Assembly (NCBI RefSeq): GCF_000485595.1
Contig: NW_014578031.1
Coordinates: forward strand, 32,429-53,117
Direction: 5' to 3'
Source: Priapulus caudatus
Lineage: Eukaryota; Priapulida; Priapulimorpha; Priapulimorphida; Priapulidae
Length of the DNA: 20,689 bases
The notes under the pieces were generated by a model, which did not search any database, was not told the origin of the DNA, and saw only the letters and a list, made by a program, of their open reading frames with translations. Within the stretch, counting starts at the first letter, position 1. Each line of letters opens with the position of its first letter. Positions 1-8,541 of this stretch are shown here, piece by piece. The position numbers and the translations under genes are program-made.

Positions 1-324
1 TACAGCCAACTCACTTACCTTACCCGGTACATCGAAGACGGGTATATAAATCGCCTCAGGACAGGTTTTGGTCGATGTAGGGCACTCATGCAGAAATGGG
101 GATACACTGAAGATGGTCCAATCGAATGCGACTGCGGGGAGGACCAGACTATGGGACATCTCCTGAAATGGCCCTTATTGCCAGAGCCATGTAGCCCTGG
201 AGACCTTGAGGCTTTCAACCACCGTGCCAAGTCCTGTGTGCTGCAGGGCTGGGCCGAGTGTAGTGTAGTGACCCGAGAAGAAGAAGAAGAAGTGGAGTTC
301 TACTTGTTTGACAGGAATTGCTGA
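1..324 (+). pseudogene. 3' end of a non-LTR retrotransposon polyprotein
   Basis: An open frame runs from the first base of the window to a TGA at 322-324. It reads as the C-terminal tail of a non-LTR (LINE-type) reverse transcriptase polyprotein. The conserved INRLRTG block (about bases 46-66) is followed by the cysteine/histidine cluster ECDCGEDQTMGHLL, which in intact relatives continues with a further Cys to form a small zinc-binding knuckle just before the C-terminus. Here that last Cys codon is TGG (Trp), so the knuckle is probably broken. A run of GAA codons encodes a poly-Glu stretch shortly before the stop. The 5' part lies outside the window. It sits upstream of the first SMAP exon seen here, so most likely in a SMAP intron. 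Family assignment rests on recognition of this C-terminal block; the exact clade is not resolved. Confidence 0.72.
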
Positions 325-1321
325 AGCATGATTTATTTCTTAGTAGTCAGGAAATTGGTAAATATTGTTGATATAATTATAAAGGCAAGATAGGCAAATT
401 TTTGAATAGGCCAAGTGGACGGATTATATGGGGGGTTGAACCGGCGGCCGCCGGCAAAACAGCGCTAATTTCACGCACTGTTGATGCGTCAAGTCTGTGT
501 CTTGTGCAGCGTTCGAAAATGGTGCCGACCTGGAGGCCCGAGGCCACCAAAGTTTTTGCTTCGGCCACCATCTCTACGAAACTGCCGGTCCTCCTGACCG
601 GCACTTTTTTCCCTCATATTACGCTGAAATACTACGGTTATCGCAACGGCTGTTTAGACAGACTTGTAAACGGGAGCGCATTCTAATACGCTCCGTTCCT
701 AAGCGAAGATGGGGTATCCAAAACATCTAGAGTCGAGGGCATGATCTCCCTCAACGCATGATTCGCCACACGAACAAAACCTCGTGACAGTTTAAGAAAT
801 CGATTGCGGCATGACCCCAGTGTTTTTATGACCACATAACAATAAGTTCATATGTCGCAGGGGTTATCGTGGAGAGTGAGGGCACGACCAGTGATACCTG
901 ACACGCATGTATAAATCAAAGCTGTTAACTGAATTCGTCACTTTTCTTTAGGTAGAAAGTGGACTATTTTTATTTATATCTAGAAGCAATGTAAACTGTA
1001 TCAAGATTCTATAGGTACTTGTAACTTTGATCTATGCATGGGGGTACCGTGGACTGGGGAGGAGAAAAACGAAAGTAAAACCTTTTCCACAAGCTCCCCC
1101 AACATTCCTAGAGCTTGAGATATATTATTAGACCAACTCTAAGTTACATGCATGCTGTTAATACCAATGGTTATTTTTGTATACTATTTTGTTACTCACT
1201 GCTAGTAAATAAGCGGACCTTGGATTTTCAGCCAAAATTCGAACCCTGGTCTTGTGAGCTGTAATCATTTAACCTTACGCATGCTGCTTTATGCGATTGT
1301 GTTTTTCTATGTCGAATCTAG
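325..1321. other. Intronic sequence with a GC-rich island of unknown origin
   Basis: This lies upstream of the first recognisable SMAP exon. Bases about 415-720 are clearly richer in CpG and GC than the AT-rich flanks and are open in several frames on both strands (for example a 75-residue minus frame at 377-604). None of the translations resembles a protein I recognise, and no splice-site pair makes it a SMAP exon. It is most simply an old insertion. On the minus strand at about 1210-1290 there is a weak tRNA-type B-box-like string (GGTTCGAATTT), too little to call a SINE. The rest shows nothing. Confidence 0.4.
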
Positions 1322-1439
1322 CCATCCCTTGTGGCCAAGTCGCGGCAGAGAGCGAGTAGCTCTGACAACGAGTCATTGAAGATGCCGACCGCAGCGTCAG
1401 TAAACAAGGAGAACAACAGTGCAGATCTGCTAGGCCTCG
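1322..1439 (+). CDS. SMAP1: SMAP ArfGAP, internal exon with clathrin-box-like motif
   Basis: This is the first SMAP exon visible in the window. The acceptor is AG at 1320-1321 and the donor GT at 1440-1441 (CTCG|GTAACG). It encodes about 39 residues starting PSLVAKSRQRASSSDNES and ending SADLLGLG, leaving one base for the next exon. The DLLGL string lines up with the clathrin-binding box of vertebrate SMAP1/SMAP2, which follows the ArfGAP domain and a basic linker. SMAP proteins are Arf GTPase-activating proteins that couple Arf6/Arf1 GTP hydrolysis to clathrin-dependent trafficking at the plasma membrane and endosomes. The ArfGAP zinc finger itself is not in the window and must be encoded upstream. 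The acidic residue that normally closes the clathrin box is replaced by Gly, with Asp-Asp following from the next exon. Confidence 0.75.
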
Positions 1440-1482
1440 GTAACGATATAATATTCATTCGTCGGCATCAGGGTAAAAAATA

Positions 1483-1577
1483 CACGGGAGCGATGAGCGA
1501 TTCGCTCTTCAAACCTCAGAAATCGCTCCCGTGAGGCTCAAAATAGCTCCCGTAAAATTTTTGACGAGAGCTATTTT
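1483..1577. repeat. Nested inverted repeats in SMAP intron
   Basis: CACGGGAGCGAT (1483-1494) and ATCGCTCCCGTG (1522-1533) form a perfect 12-bp inverted repeat, with the palindrome GAGCGATTCGCTC nested inside it. A second, imperfect pair follows (AAAATAGCTCCCGT with ACGAGAGCTATTTT at about 1540-1577). The string AGCTCCCGT recurs again at about 1598. This lies only 45 bases after an exon donor and looks like the end of a small inverted-repeat element. Confidence 0.6.
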
Positions 1578-1877
1578 CACACAGACTTTTGAAAAAGAGC
1601 TCCCGTGAAAAAAAAAGTTATTTTCCCCCCGGTCGGTATTGCGCGGCTATGAGGAAGGTATGAATAAATGTGTAATCAGAGGTATTATTGAGAGAAATAA
1701 TTAGATGAGCAATGCGCATCAAAAGTTCACATTACATGTTACTGGTTACGTGTTACGAAGCACAGTGCATTGGGAAAGTACGGTGTAAAGTGGTACGCTG
1801 TACCGTAGTGCTTGCATTTTAGCATTCATTACTTGTAAACACTTATCTCTGTGTATCGTTTTGCTGTTATTGTACAG

Positions 1878-1999
1878 ATGATCCCAGCCCTAAGCTGGAC
1901 AACAGTGATGATTTGTTTGGCGGATTTCTTGGTGCTCCTGCAATTGCGGAAGTACAAAACAACACACTTACAAACACATCTGCACTGGATAAACCTAAG
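1878..1999 (+). CDS. SMAP1: SMAP ArfGAP, internal exon (DDLFGGFLG)
   Basis: The acceptor is TGTACAG ending at 1877 and the donor is GTGAGT at 2000. The first two bases complete the Asp codon split from the preceding exon, giving LLGLGDDPSPKLDNSDDLFG across the junction, and the exon ends in phase 0 on Lys. The DDLFGGFLG segment corresponds to the short acidic DLF-type motifs found after the clathrin box in vertebrate SMAP1/2; such motifs are typical contacts for clathrin or its adaptors. About 41 residues, low complexity and Asn/Thr-rich at the end, as expected for the disordered linker. Confidence 0.8.
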
Positions 2000-2326
2000 G
2001 TGAGTCATACATGTATTGTGAAAGATTATTATAACATAGCCTTCTTGTTGTATTTCGTCACCATTTATAATCCCATTGTTAACTCCTCATGTATATATTG
2101 CTGTAAATTCACTGATGTAACATATTTAGCGACAAATATTGGTTTGTTTTTAGCTCATCTGACATAGTCAGATGCAGCTTGTAGAATCGCATGATCGTCC
2201 GTCCGTCCGTGCGAGCGTCCGTCCGTCCGTCAACAGTTGGGCACAAATCTTAACCGCTCGACGTACGGTCACGATATTCGGGACGTGGGGGGGTAATCCG
2301 AAAACGAGTTGGGATGTCGAAGCTGG

Positions 2327-2346
2327 GGGTCAAAGGTCAAAGGTCA
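2327..2346 (+). promoter_or_regulatory. Triple AGGTCA direct repeat (DR1), copy 1 monomer A
   Basis: GGGTCA, AGGTCA and AGGTCA each follow with a one-base A spacer. AGGTCA spaced by one base is the known consensus for nuclear receptors of the RXR, HNF4 and COUP-TF groups. The sequence match is exact; function is inferred only. Confidence 0.5.
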
Positions 2347-2500
2347 AGAGGTGTAAAAGAAGGGGGAACATTCACTCCTTAACTTAAGGTATAGGGAGGA
2401 AATGCAGAATTGCGGCACAAATCTAAACGGCTCGACCTAGGCTTGTGATAGTTGGTGTATAGCATCATGGTAGGAAAAGCCATCACTGTGCCGAAATTGG

Positions 2501-2520
2501 AGGTCACAGGTCAAAGGTCA
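2501..2520 (+). promoter_or_regulatory. Triple AGGTCA direct repeat (DR1), copy 1 monomer B
   Basis: Three perfect AGGTCA half-sites are separated by single bases (C, then A). It is the second such site in the same element, 174 bases after the first, at the equivalent place in the second monomer. Confidence 0.5.
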
Positions 2521-3518
2521 ATGGGCACAGGGCAGATTTTAGACATTTTCTGAGCACATGGTCTGACGGAGCGATTGAAAAACTTTTTTGTTTCAGCGGT
2601 GACCTAGCATTTTTATGGCATTATTGAAAGGACCATGAAATCTACTTTCTGCTGACATGCGAAGAGTAAGTGTCAGATAACCTTTTGACCCTCAAGAGGA
2701 GGGTTAAACATGGATTTGTTGACTGTCTGTTAGAAAGAATTTGACTGCCGGGTTTGCTAGTAGAATCTATACATGCCTGGATGTATGAGGCTACAATGTC
2801 ACAGTGAAATTTCAAAAGCTAAATTTGGTTAAAGAAGGTTTATGCTCCTTAAATCGTATAATTTATATGGCATTCTGTACTGTCAGTATGTTACATGTAA
2901 CGTATGCCACTGCCAGTGGCTACTGCCAGTGCATGTGTTGGTGGTACTGTGTAGTTTTTGCCTGCGTTAATTGGTTACAGGTGGCAGCTCTCTATTGCAG
3001 CCTGTAGGCTTGCGTAGGTAAATGGATGAGTGCTTACCTATTCTGTCTTGCAAATAGTTGTTGCTACTACGTATGATGGGAGCTTCCATCTTTAATCTGA
3101 AGACACTTAAACGTACGCGCCATCTCGTGGCAACTTTCATAACGATCCCAACGAACATTCGTTTGAGAAGGTTCCTGATACCATCCCTGTGCATTCCACT
3201 GTTTCGGCGTGTATGTGAACACATTTGGGACTAACAGGGTTTACTAGAATCCCACCACTCCACCACAGAGTCACCGCAGTAGACGTTAGATGAGCGCTGT
3301 CGCTCCGCGGCACTTGTTTGGTTATGGTTTTCTTGTTTTTCTATAACTTGGGCACAATCCATTTTGTTTTTCCCCCGTAGCTTTCTTGCTATCCTATAGC
3401 TTGGGTACAAAAAACTTTATATAGTATTTATGTAGTGTAGTCGTTGAAACCGTGGCTCATTGTAGTGTGTGCAAAATGTTGCCACCCAAATGCCATTGTT
3501 TTCTCTCATTGCTTTCAG

Positions 3519-3672
3519 GCATCGAGCCACAATGACCTCGAATCGTTGTTTGGGTCAGAAGGCCAGCAGGTAGTTCAACAAAACATTGATAAATCCCAGT
3601 CAACCAAAGATTCCATTTTGTCACTGTATGGAAACAACTCCTACACTCAACCTCAGACCTACGGAGTACCTG
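3519..3672 (+). CDS. SMAP1: SMAP ArfGAP, internal exon with KDSILSLYG signature
   Basis: The acceptor is CTTTCAG ending at 3518 and the donor is CCTG|GTATGG at 3672/3673. The exon starts in phase 0 and leaves one base. It encodes ASSHNDLESLFGSEGQQ, then the segment STKDSILSLYG, which is the strongest family signature in this gene: vertebrate SMAP1 and SMAP2 share KDSILSLYG in the same position between the clathrin box and the Gln/Met-rich tail. The 1.5-kb intron before it contains copy 1 of the dispersed AGGTCA repeat element. This exon, with the last one, identifies the gene. Confidence 0.9.
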
Positions 3673-4055
3673 GTATGGCCATCAGTGGATTGTTTGTTGT
3701 ATCCTATGCCACAAAACTGCACCGTAATACATTTAAGTGCCTACTTTTTTTATTTTGTACTTTGTGAAATAACATTAGGTAGTTGTGGTAATTTGAGCAG
3801 TTTTACTAATAATTCTTAGATCTCGAGTTTTTGGTGGCATGCTATTTTATGTAACTAACATTTAATTTAATTATGAATTTCAATCAAAAGACAACACAGG
3901 GACGAAGTCTATGCAAGTGTAAGCTAGTATGCAAGTAAATGCTCGCCTTTTGGCAGAGCACATTTTAAGGATACGTTTTCACTTAGGCGTTGCGAATTAG
4001 TTCTGAAAATAAATTCCATTGGGTGAGTTGAGTGTATTCACTTACACATTTCCAG

Positions 4056-4172
4056 TAGGATCGTTCTACCCTGGGCAACAGCAGCCAGTGGCAAGCTTTA
4101 CAGATTTTGCAGGCATGACGGCCCAGCCTCCATCAAACAGTCATTTTCCAACTGATCCCCAAGTAGCACTGG
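4056..4172 (+). CDS. SMAP1: SMAP ArfGAP, internal exon with tandem acceptor
   Basis: The exon encodes (V)GSFYPGQQQPVASFTDFAGM and onward to ALG, with the donor GTATGA at 4173. The acceptor is a NAGNAG tandem, CAGTAG at 4053-4058. Splicing after CAG starts the exon at 4056 and inserts Val; splicing after TAG starts it at 4059. Both keep the frame, so two isoforms differing by one residue are possible, with the CAG site expected to dominate. If the following intron were retained, translation would add only a few residues and stop at TAG 4187-4189. Confidence 0.8.
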
Positions 4173-5406
4173 GTATGAATCAGAAATAGGTGGCATCATC
4201 TCACCTCACACTGTGCAAATTATGCATAAGGCAATAGTTTGCCTTTATTACGGTAAACTCTGCACCTGTTTAGTAAGTGCTATTAAAAAGGTGGCAGTTC
4301 ATTTTAGTATTCGTTACGTAGAGCTCGTAGCAATTTTGTTGGTGGTGGGTTTTACATTATGATTCACTAATGCGTTCGTGTGTAGGTTCCTTACACTGTA
4401 GGTTTTAGTAGTATATAATCCGGTGAGCACATTGCCAGTGTGAGATCAGATGGTGTTTGCTTCCTCTCAGAGGAAGAAAGTATTTCTGCCTTCATAGACG
4501 TCGTGAAGTGGATTTGCTTTTGCTCTTTTTTTTCATATGGTCGAACAAGGCCCTTAGCATTTCACTTCTTAATCGTCATCAGTCATTACCATTTTAACGA
4601 GAAGCCTCTTGATTGTGAGTGTTTTGTTCTAGAATATATATTGTACACCTGCATTATGGATGCGTGGGAATTATTAGAGTGAATCAGAATGCGTAAATTG
4701 CAACATGGCGGAATTTTGCTCTTGTGTACACTTCTGTTTCACGTTTCTGTAACTTTCTGTTTGATTTTTTACTCATGTTGTTACTATTATAAGATAGGGC
4801 AGGTTCTTTATCTGTACATTCTTGATCGCTTGATCTTTCATTAAAAGGAGCAAACAAATCTGTTAATGCAAAAGGACATGATTATATTGTTCTTAGGAGT
4901 ATTTACTTGTGCCTTGCACTGACCAAATTGGGTCTTTGAGGTATTTTGTACGCATTGTGAGGTAACCAGAGGTTATGAATAAGTCGTTTGATGCATCTCA
5001 CTTGCAAGCAAACCTGTTTGCTCGAATGCATTCTTCTAGAATTTTTAGGCAAATTGATTTTTCTGAGAATGCCAGCAAGTAATTATGTTTCCTAAAGTTC
5101 TGGTGTGGCTGGTTATTAGTGTGTTGAAGAAGATGGGGAAATCATGCAATTTGAGAAGCACTCTGAGTATTGGACATGAATACTGGGTATTTTTAGTGCC
5201 AGTTTATAAAGAAAAACCACAGTCGCACATTCTGTTTAAAAATAGGTGCATTATTTTGATAAAATGTGACTCTGTGATGGTTGCTAGAACAGGATGCCTA
5301 ATTTGTCTTTGTATTTATGATTTCTTCTGATTCTTGATGAGTCCCTACAGGTTCTAAAGTGCTTATTAAAATATAAACTGATAATGGTTGGTTTTTGCCT
5401 TTTCAG

Positions 5407-5480
5407 GTGGCATGTATGTTTCTCCCCAACAGATGGCGGTAGGGTACCCGAATGGAGCTCCTCAGATGGCTCCAGCTCCT
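5407..5480 (+). CDS. SMAP1: SMAP ArfGAP, short Met/Pro-rich exon
   Basis: The acceptor is TTTTCAG ending at 5406 and the donor is GTAAGA at 5481. The first two bases complete a Gly codon, after which the exon reads GMYVSPQQMAVGYPNGAPQM and onward to PAP and ends in phase 0. The Met/Gln/Pro/Gly composition matches the disordered C-terminal region of vertebrate SMAP proteins, which has many short MPMPNGFMG-like stretches. Assignment rests on composition, on exact phase compatibility with both neighbours and on good splice sites. Confidence 0.78.
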
Positions 5481-5867
5481 GTAAGATTTCAATCATTTTA
5501 TAATGCTAAATACTAGTACCATTAAAATGTGGAAATGACAAGTAGGAATGTCTGTCAGTTATTGATGGAGGCTTCTTGTGTATTTTGTTAATTTTGATGG
5601 CTGCTAAATAAAGATGGTGGGTGCTGCGTAGTACCAGTTATATACACTACAGTGCATCTTAGCTCTAAGGATGCCAAAGTACAATTCTCATTGTGGCTGT
5701 AAATCAGTTTTTTTTAAATCTCTCTTTCTTATAAAATATACTGTTTATGAAGTATATACATGCATTACGCAAAGAAATTTTCATGCATAGGATATGCGGT
5801 CTGTCGGGGAAGAAATTCTGTTGATCAAGCTTGGTCTGCCTTCCACCTCTGCACTCATAATTTTCAG

Positions 5868-6017
5868 CAAGCTAATATGGGCATGCAAGGTGTGATGGGA
5901 CAACAGATGGCTATGGGAGGTGTGGCACCATCGATGTATGGCAATCAGTTCCAACAGCAGCAGCAGCAGCAACAACACCAACAACAACAACAACAACAGC
6001 AACAGCATCTGCAGCAG
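5868..6017 (+). CDS. SMAP1: SMAP ArfGAP, exon with polyglutamine tract
   Basis: The acceptor is TTTTCAG ending at 5867 and the donor is CAGCAG|GTATGG. The exon is 150 bases and phase 0 at both ends, so it could be skipped without a frameshift. It encodes QANMGMQGVMGQQMAMGG, then a tract of eight Gln, His, nine Gln, His. The tract mixes CAG and CAA codons (mostly CAA in the second half), so it is less prone to repeat-length change than a pure CAG array. The Met/Gly/Gln-rich lead-in matches the SMAP tail. Confidence 0.82.
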
Positions 6018-6215
6018 GTATGGTCAAGTACGAAATTGCACATCGTAAACCAGTTAAATTAAGTCCAAAGATAAAATCAAATGAACTCAGAATATACAGT
6101 TCGTTCTAGTTGCAAGATACATTCTGAGATGAACTAGTGTGTGTGAGCTTCTGATTGAATGCATGCTAGGATATAATGTCGGCAGCTAAATAATTTATGG
6201 TTATTTTCTATGCAG

Positions 6216-6344
6216 GTGCAACAGCAGCTGGCTGGTATAAAAATGGCAAACCCCAATGTAGAGGCTAATATCATGAACAATGCACCGCAATGGAACGCAA
6301 TGCCCTCTGGAGGCCAAACTCTCTCGACAAATCTATGGCAATGA
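6216..6344 (+). CDS. SMAP1: SMAP ArfGAP, last exon and stop
   Basis: The acceptor is CTATGCAG ending at 6215; the frame runs 42 codons to TGA at 6342-6344. The start VQQQLAGIKMA parallels the MNQQMAGM block of vertebrate SMAPs. The end SGGQTLSTNLWQ matches the conserved C-terminus (SGQTLSTQLWK in human SMAP1). The gene therefore ends here intact. Together the seven exons give about 250 C-terminal residues with no frameshift. The gene converges with PEX13, whose stop is about 5.2 kb downstream. Confidence 0.88.
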   Translation: MQQQLAGIKMANPNVEANIMNNAPQWNAMPSGGQTLSTNLWQ

Positions 6345-6505
6345 TGGTAGCATGATCTATATGCATTCATTGACTTTCTCTTTCTGTCTCTCTCTTTGGA
6401 ATGGGATCAAGTGGCTCTCTGTGCAGTGCAGTCTAGAAATTTTACCTGGCCTCTTTTGGTATACATTGGCTGAAGATCGTAGAGATGACATCCAAACGGT
6501 TATTC

Positions 6506-6508
<3 letters not shown>

Positions 6509-6536
<28 letters not shown>
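6509..6536. repeat. (CA)n(TA)n microsatellite
   Basis: A short CA run passes directly into a TA run immediately upstream of the left arm of the foldback element. TA runs also fill the loop of that element. Confidence 0.85.
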
Positions 6537-6537
<1 letters not shown>

Positions 6538-6670
6538 AAATTTCACCTGGAAATTCCAACGTTAAAAACACCACTTTGAATATCTCATATAGTATAATAT
6601 ATATAATATATATATATAATATATATATCTCAAAGTGGTGTTTAAACGTGAATTTCCCGGTGGAACTTTT
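6537..6670. mobile_element. Foldback / MITE-like element in SMAP 3' UTR region
   Basis: The left arm (about 6537-6583) and right arm (about 6625-6670) are near-perfect inverted copies of about 46 bases. Both contain the AACACCACTTTGA block and a GGAAATTC block. The loop of about 40 bases is almost pure TA repeat. It has no coding capacity and no clear target duplication beyond TA-rich flanks, as expected for a small non-autonomous DNA transposon. In RNA it would form a long duplex. Confidence 0.7.
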
Positions 6671-6691
6671 CCTTGGTATATAGTTTGTTGA

Positions 6692-6697
6692 AATAAA
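6692..6697 (+). terminator. Candidate SMAP poly(A) signal AATAAA
   Basis: A canonical AATAAA lies about 350 bases after the SMAP stop codon. If used, the 3' UTR would include the (CA)n/(TA)n microsatellite and the foldback element at 6537-6670. No transcript evidence is available. Confidence 0.4.
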
Positions 6698-7685
6698 GAT
6701 GTATATTAATTAAACTCTGATTACCTTATTGGCGATCGATAGTCACATCAGTGATTTCGTTTTAATGTCCATGTGGGAAAAAACCCAGCTAGTGAGTTGT
6801 TATTTCACGTCTGTGTGAAGCCCACATAATTATGCATGGCTTTTAAAAGGAGTGGCTGTGTATGTGCATTGTCCGCAGTAACCATCCAACGGAAGGTATT
6901 TTGAGTGTGAAATGTGAATAGACAAATTTAAGTCCATTTTGTTCGTTTTGCATGTGAAGCATTTTGTGGTAGGCTAGTGAATGTTTGTGATGAAAAACGA
7001 AGCTAGTTGCCATGCGCACATCTGCGATGTCAACAGGTGTTTTAAAACACGATGGCCAAGTAAAATGTGATTTTGTCTGTTGGTGAATGGTGGATAATGC
7101 ATGTACATTCAGTATTATAGTGATGAAAACCCATGTCTGATAGATAAGTACATAATTCTGGCTGAGAAATCACAATTATTTTGCTGGTTTAAGTTGGCTT
7201 AATTCGAAAAGTGTATTGGTATGAAAGTGTTAATTACTGATCATCTTGTATTTATCATCATAATGGTGATACTGAGGAAGGTTATAATATGCATGGACTA
7301 GTGGAAATGGGGAACAAAAACATATTTTCAAGTTTTGTTATTAGCATTGTGGTCAGAGTTGTTTCTGTCTGACCAAGTAATGTCAAATATAACACAAAAT
7401 TACCAGTTCCATGAAAGCCACCATTGTACGTTCCATCACAGACCATAATCAGAAAAGTTTAAAGCTACGTGCGTCAAGTGGCTCAGTACCAGTCTGGGTA
7501 ATCGTCTAATTAGCTGAGACGTGTGATTTTACAGGTGCGCTAGCCATGATTCATATGTAAGAAAACCGCTCACAGTAGTGGTTATTTGACGTGAGGTTTG
7601 GACTGAAAGAAAAGTGACAGCAATGCTTCGGTATGGTGTTTGATGTGGTTGAGATGCAGCTCTCAGGGATACGGTGTGTGTATGA
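6698..7685. other. Intergenic, nothing recognised
   Basis: AT-rich sequence downstream of the SMAP poly(A) signal. No exon-like open frame, RNA gene or repeat was recognised. Confidence 0.5.
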
Positions 7686-7752
7686 TAATATCAGTAGTAA
7701 GATAATATAGGATATTATCTTACTCCCTATATTATCTTACTCCTGATAATAT
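7686..7752. repeat. AT-rich hairpin of AGTAAGATAATAT units
   Basis: TATCAGTAGTAAGATAATATAGG on one side pairs with CCTATATTATCTTACTCCTGATA on the other, with one mismatch, around a short loop that contains one further inverted unit (ATATTATCTTACT). It is a compact near-perfect palindrome, probably a degenerate foldback or recombination product. Confidence 0.65.
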
Positions 7753-8195
7753 GATTCCTCAGTACGTTATATCCACTGCCCTTTCACATTGCATACGCGT
7801 CGCCAGTTCATCCACGTTGATCCAGCCGTGGGCCATGCAGTTAATCCTGTCTGGCCCCTTACACGATATCATAATACTTATACAGGTTTAGTGGGACATT
7901 TTATTTTCCAGTTGTTTTTGGTGTTTGTAAGACTCCCGAATTTGTGGTGTAATTTCCTTCGTAACAGCTTCGTCATCCTCGCCCAGTTGCCAGTCGGTTC
8001 TACTGACTTGCTCCCACTTATAACCATCTGTAAAGATTAACTGGTTAACGCACAGATGAGATCTTAATGTTCTTACGGTGGCCTGAATGTCAAATTCCAG
8101 CCATTTAGAAATGTAGACGACGGGCAGAGATGAAGCCACGTGCTACTAGTGCCCGTATGAAAGCACCGACGCTTCTAGCGTGTCCGGATTTATGT

Positions 8196-8206
8196 CAATA
8201 TTGTCG
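8196..8206. repeat. Left target site duplication (11 bp)
   Basis: CAATATTGTCG is identical to the right flank at 8531-8541 and directly abuts the left inverted repeat. Confidence 0.8.
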
Positions 8207-8530
8207 CTGAGAGGGTCTATGTCCCCCTGGGTACTGCCGGGACGTACCCTGGGTACGGTCCGGTATACCGGAACGTACCCTGGTACTATCTAATATGCTG
8301 AACCGTACCTCGTCTACTCCACTAACGAGTCTAGGGAGTCCCCTACGCCTACTCCCTAACCCGAACCCGATCCTTAACCCTAATCCTAACCCTAACCCTA
8401 ACCCTAACCCTAACCCTAACCCTAATCCTACCCCTAACCATATCAAATAGTGACCAGGGTACGTTCCGGTATACCGGACCGTACCCAGGGTACGTTCCGG
8501 CAGTACCCTGGGGGACATAGACCCTCTCTG
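8207..8530. mobile_element. Mutator-like miniature element carrying telomeric repeats
   Basis: The left arm (8207-8297) and right arm (8439-8530) are inverted copies of about 91 bases, starting C(T/A)GAGAGGGTCTATG. They differ at only five bases and one single-base indel. Perfect 11-bp direct repeats flank the element. Long inverted ends with 9-11 bp target duplications are the known hallmark of Mutator-like (MULE) elements. The arms contain internal repeats (CCGG.ACGTACCCTGG twice per arm, and the palindrome CCGGTATACCGG), plausible transposase-binding sites. The 140-base interior has no gene but holds an interstitial CCCTAA array. The arms' similarity suggests fairly recent insertion. Confidence 0.8.
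8353..8439 (-). repeat. Interstitial telomeric array (TTAGGG)n
   Basis: The plus strand shows CCCTAA repeats (TTAGGG on the minus strand). About seven units in the core (about 8388-8425) are perfect, with degenerate units on both sides (CCGAAC, CCTAAT, CTACCC). This is the ancestral metazoan telomere unit. It occupies most of the interior of the flanking inverted-repeat element. Confidence 0.92.
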
Positions 8531-8541
8531 CAATATTGTCG
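8531..8541. repeat. Right target site duplication (11 bp)
   Basis: CAATATTGTCG is a perfect direct copy of 8196-8206 and directly follows the right inverted repeat. Confidence 0.8.

Larger units (their letters stand above)
2147..3335. mobile_element. Dispersed hairpin-ended repeat, copy 1 (in SMAP intron)
   Basis: About 570 bases here are closely matched by copy 2 at 10079 and more loosely by copy 3 at 12423. The 5' end reads TTTTTAGCTCATCTGAC with a perfect 8-bp hairpin (CATCTGAC/GTCAGATG, 2156-2174), followed by a GTCC tandem (about 2196-2231). The core holds two diverged monomers, each beginning GGCACAAATCT.AAC.GCTCGAC (about 2239 and 2416) and each ending in AGGTCA direct repeats. A second hairpin, ACCCTC/GAGGGT, lies at 2688-2704. 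Weaker similarity to copy 2 continues past 2720 (TGAGGCTACA, CTCCTTAAATC). Near 3288 it ends with AGATGAGC followed by about 22 bases shared with copy 2; AGATGAGC is the reverse complement of the GCTCATCT near the 5' end. No coding capacity. It resembles the stem-loop plus CCGTCCGTCC repeats seen in marine invertebrates, but I cannot assign a class. Confidence 0.75.

Noticed and set aside
377-730. Overlapping open frames in the GC-rich island upstream of SMAP
   Set aside because: No recognisable protein, and no splice sites that join it to SMAP.
1210-1290. GGTTCGAATTT-like B-box on the minus strand
   Set aside because: No convincing A-box or fold; not enough for a SINE or tRNA call.
2147-2175. 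Helitron 3' end (hairpin followed by CTAA on the minus strand)
   Set aside because: The spacing between hairpin and CTRR-like bases is too short and the opposite end lacks the expected TC start, so the assignment is unsafe.
2196-2231. GTCC tandem run as an independent microsatellite
   Set aside because: It is present at the same place in copy 2 and partly in copy 3, so it belongs to the repeat family.
2967-3224. 85-codon minus-strand frame within the SMAP intron
   Set aside because: No recognised motif, and it lies within the dispersed repeat region.
5781-6008. Minus-strand frame with poly-Leu
   Set aside because: It is antisense to the SMAP polyglutamine exon, which has good splice sites and family similarity.
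8349-8533. Open frame encoding (Gly-Leu)n or (Arg-Val)n dipeptide repeats on the minus strand
   Set aside because: It is the translation of the telomeric hexamer array inside a transposon, not a gene.
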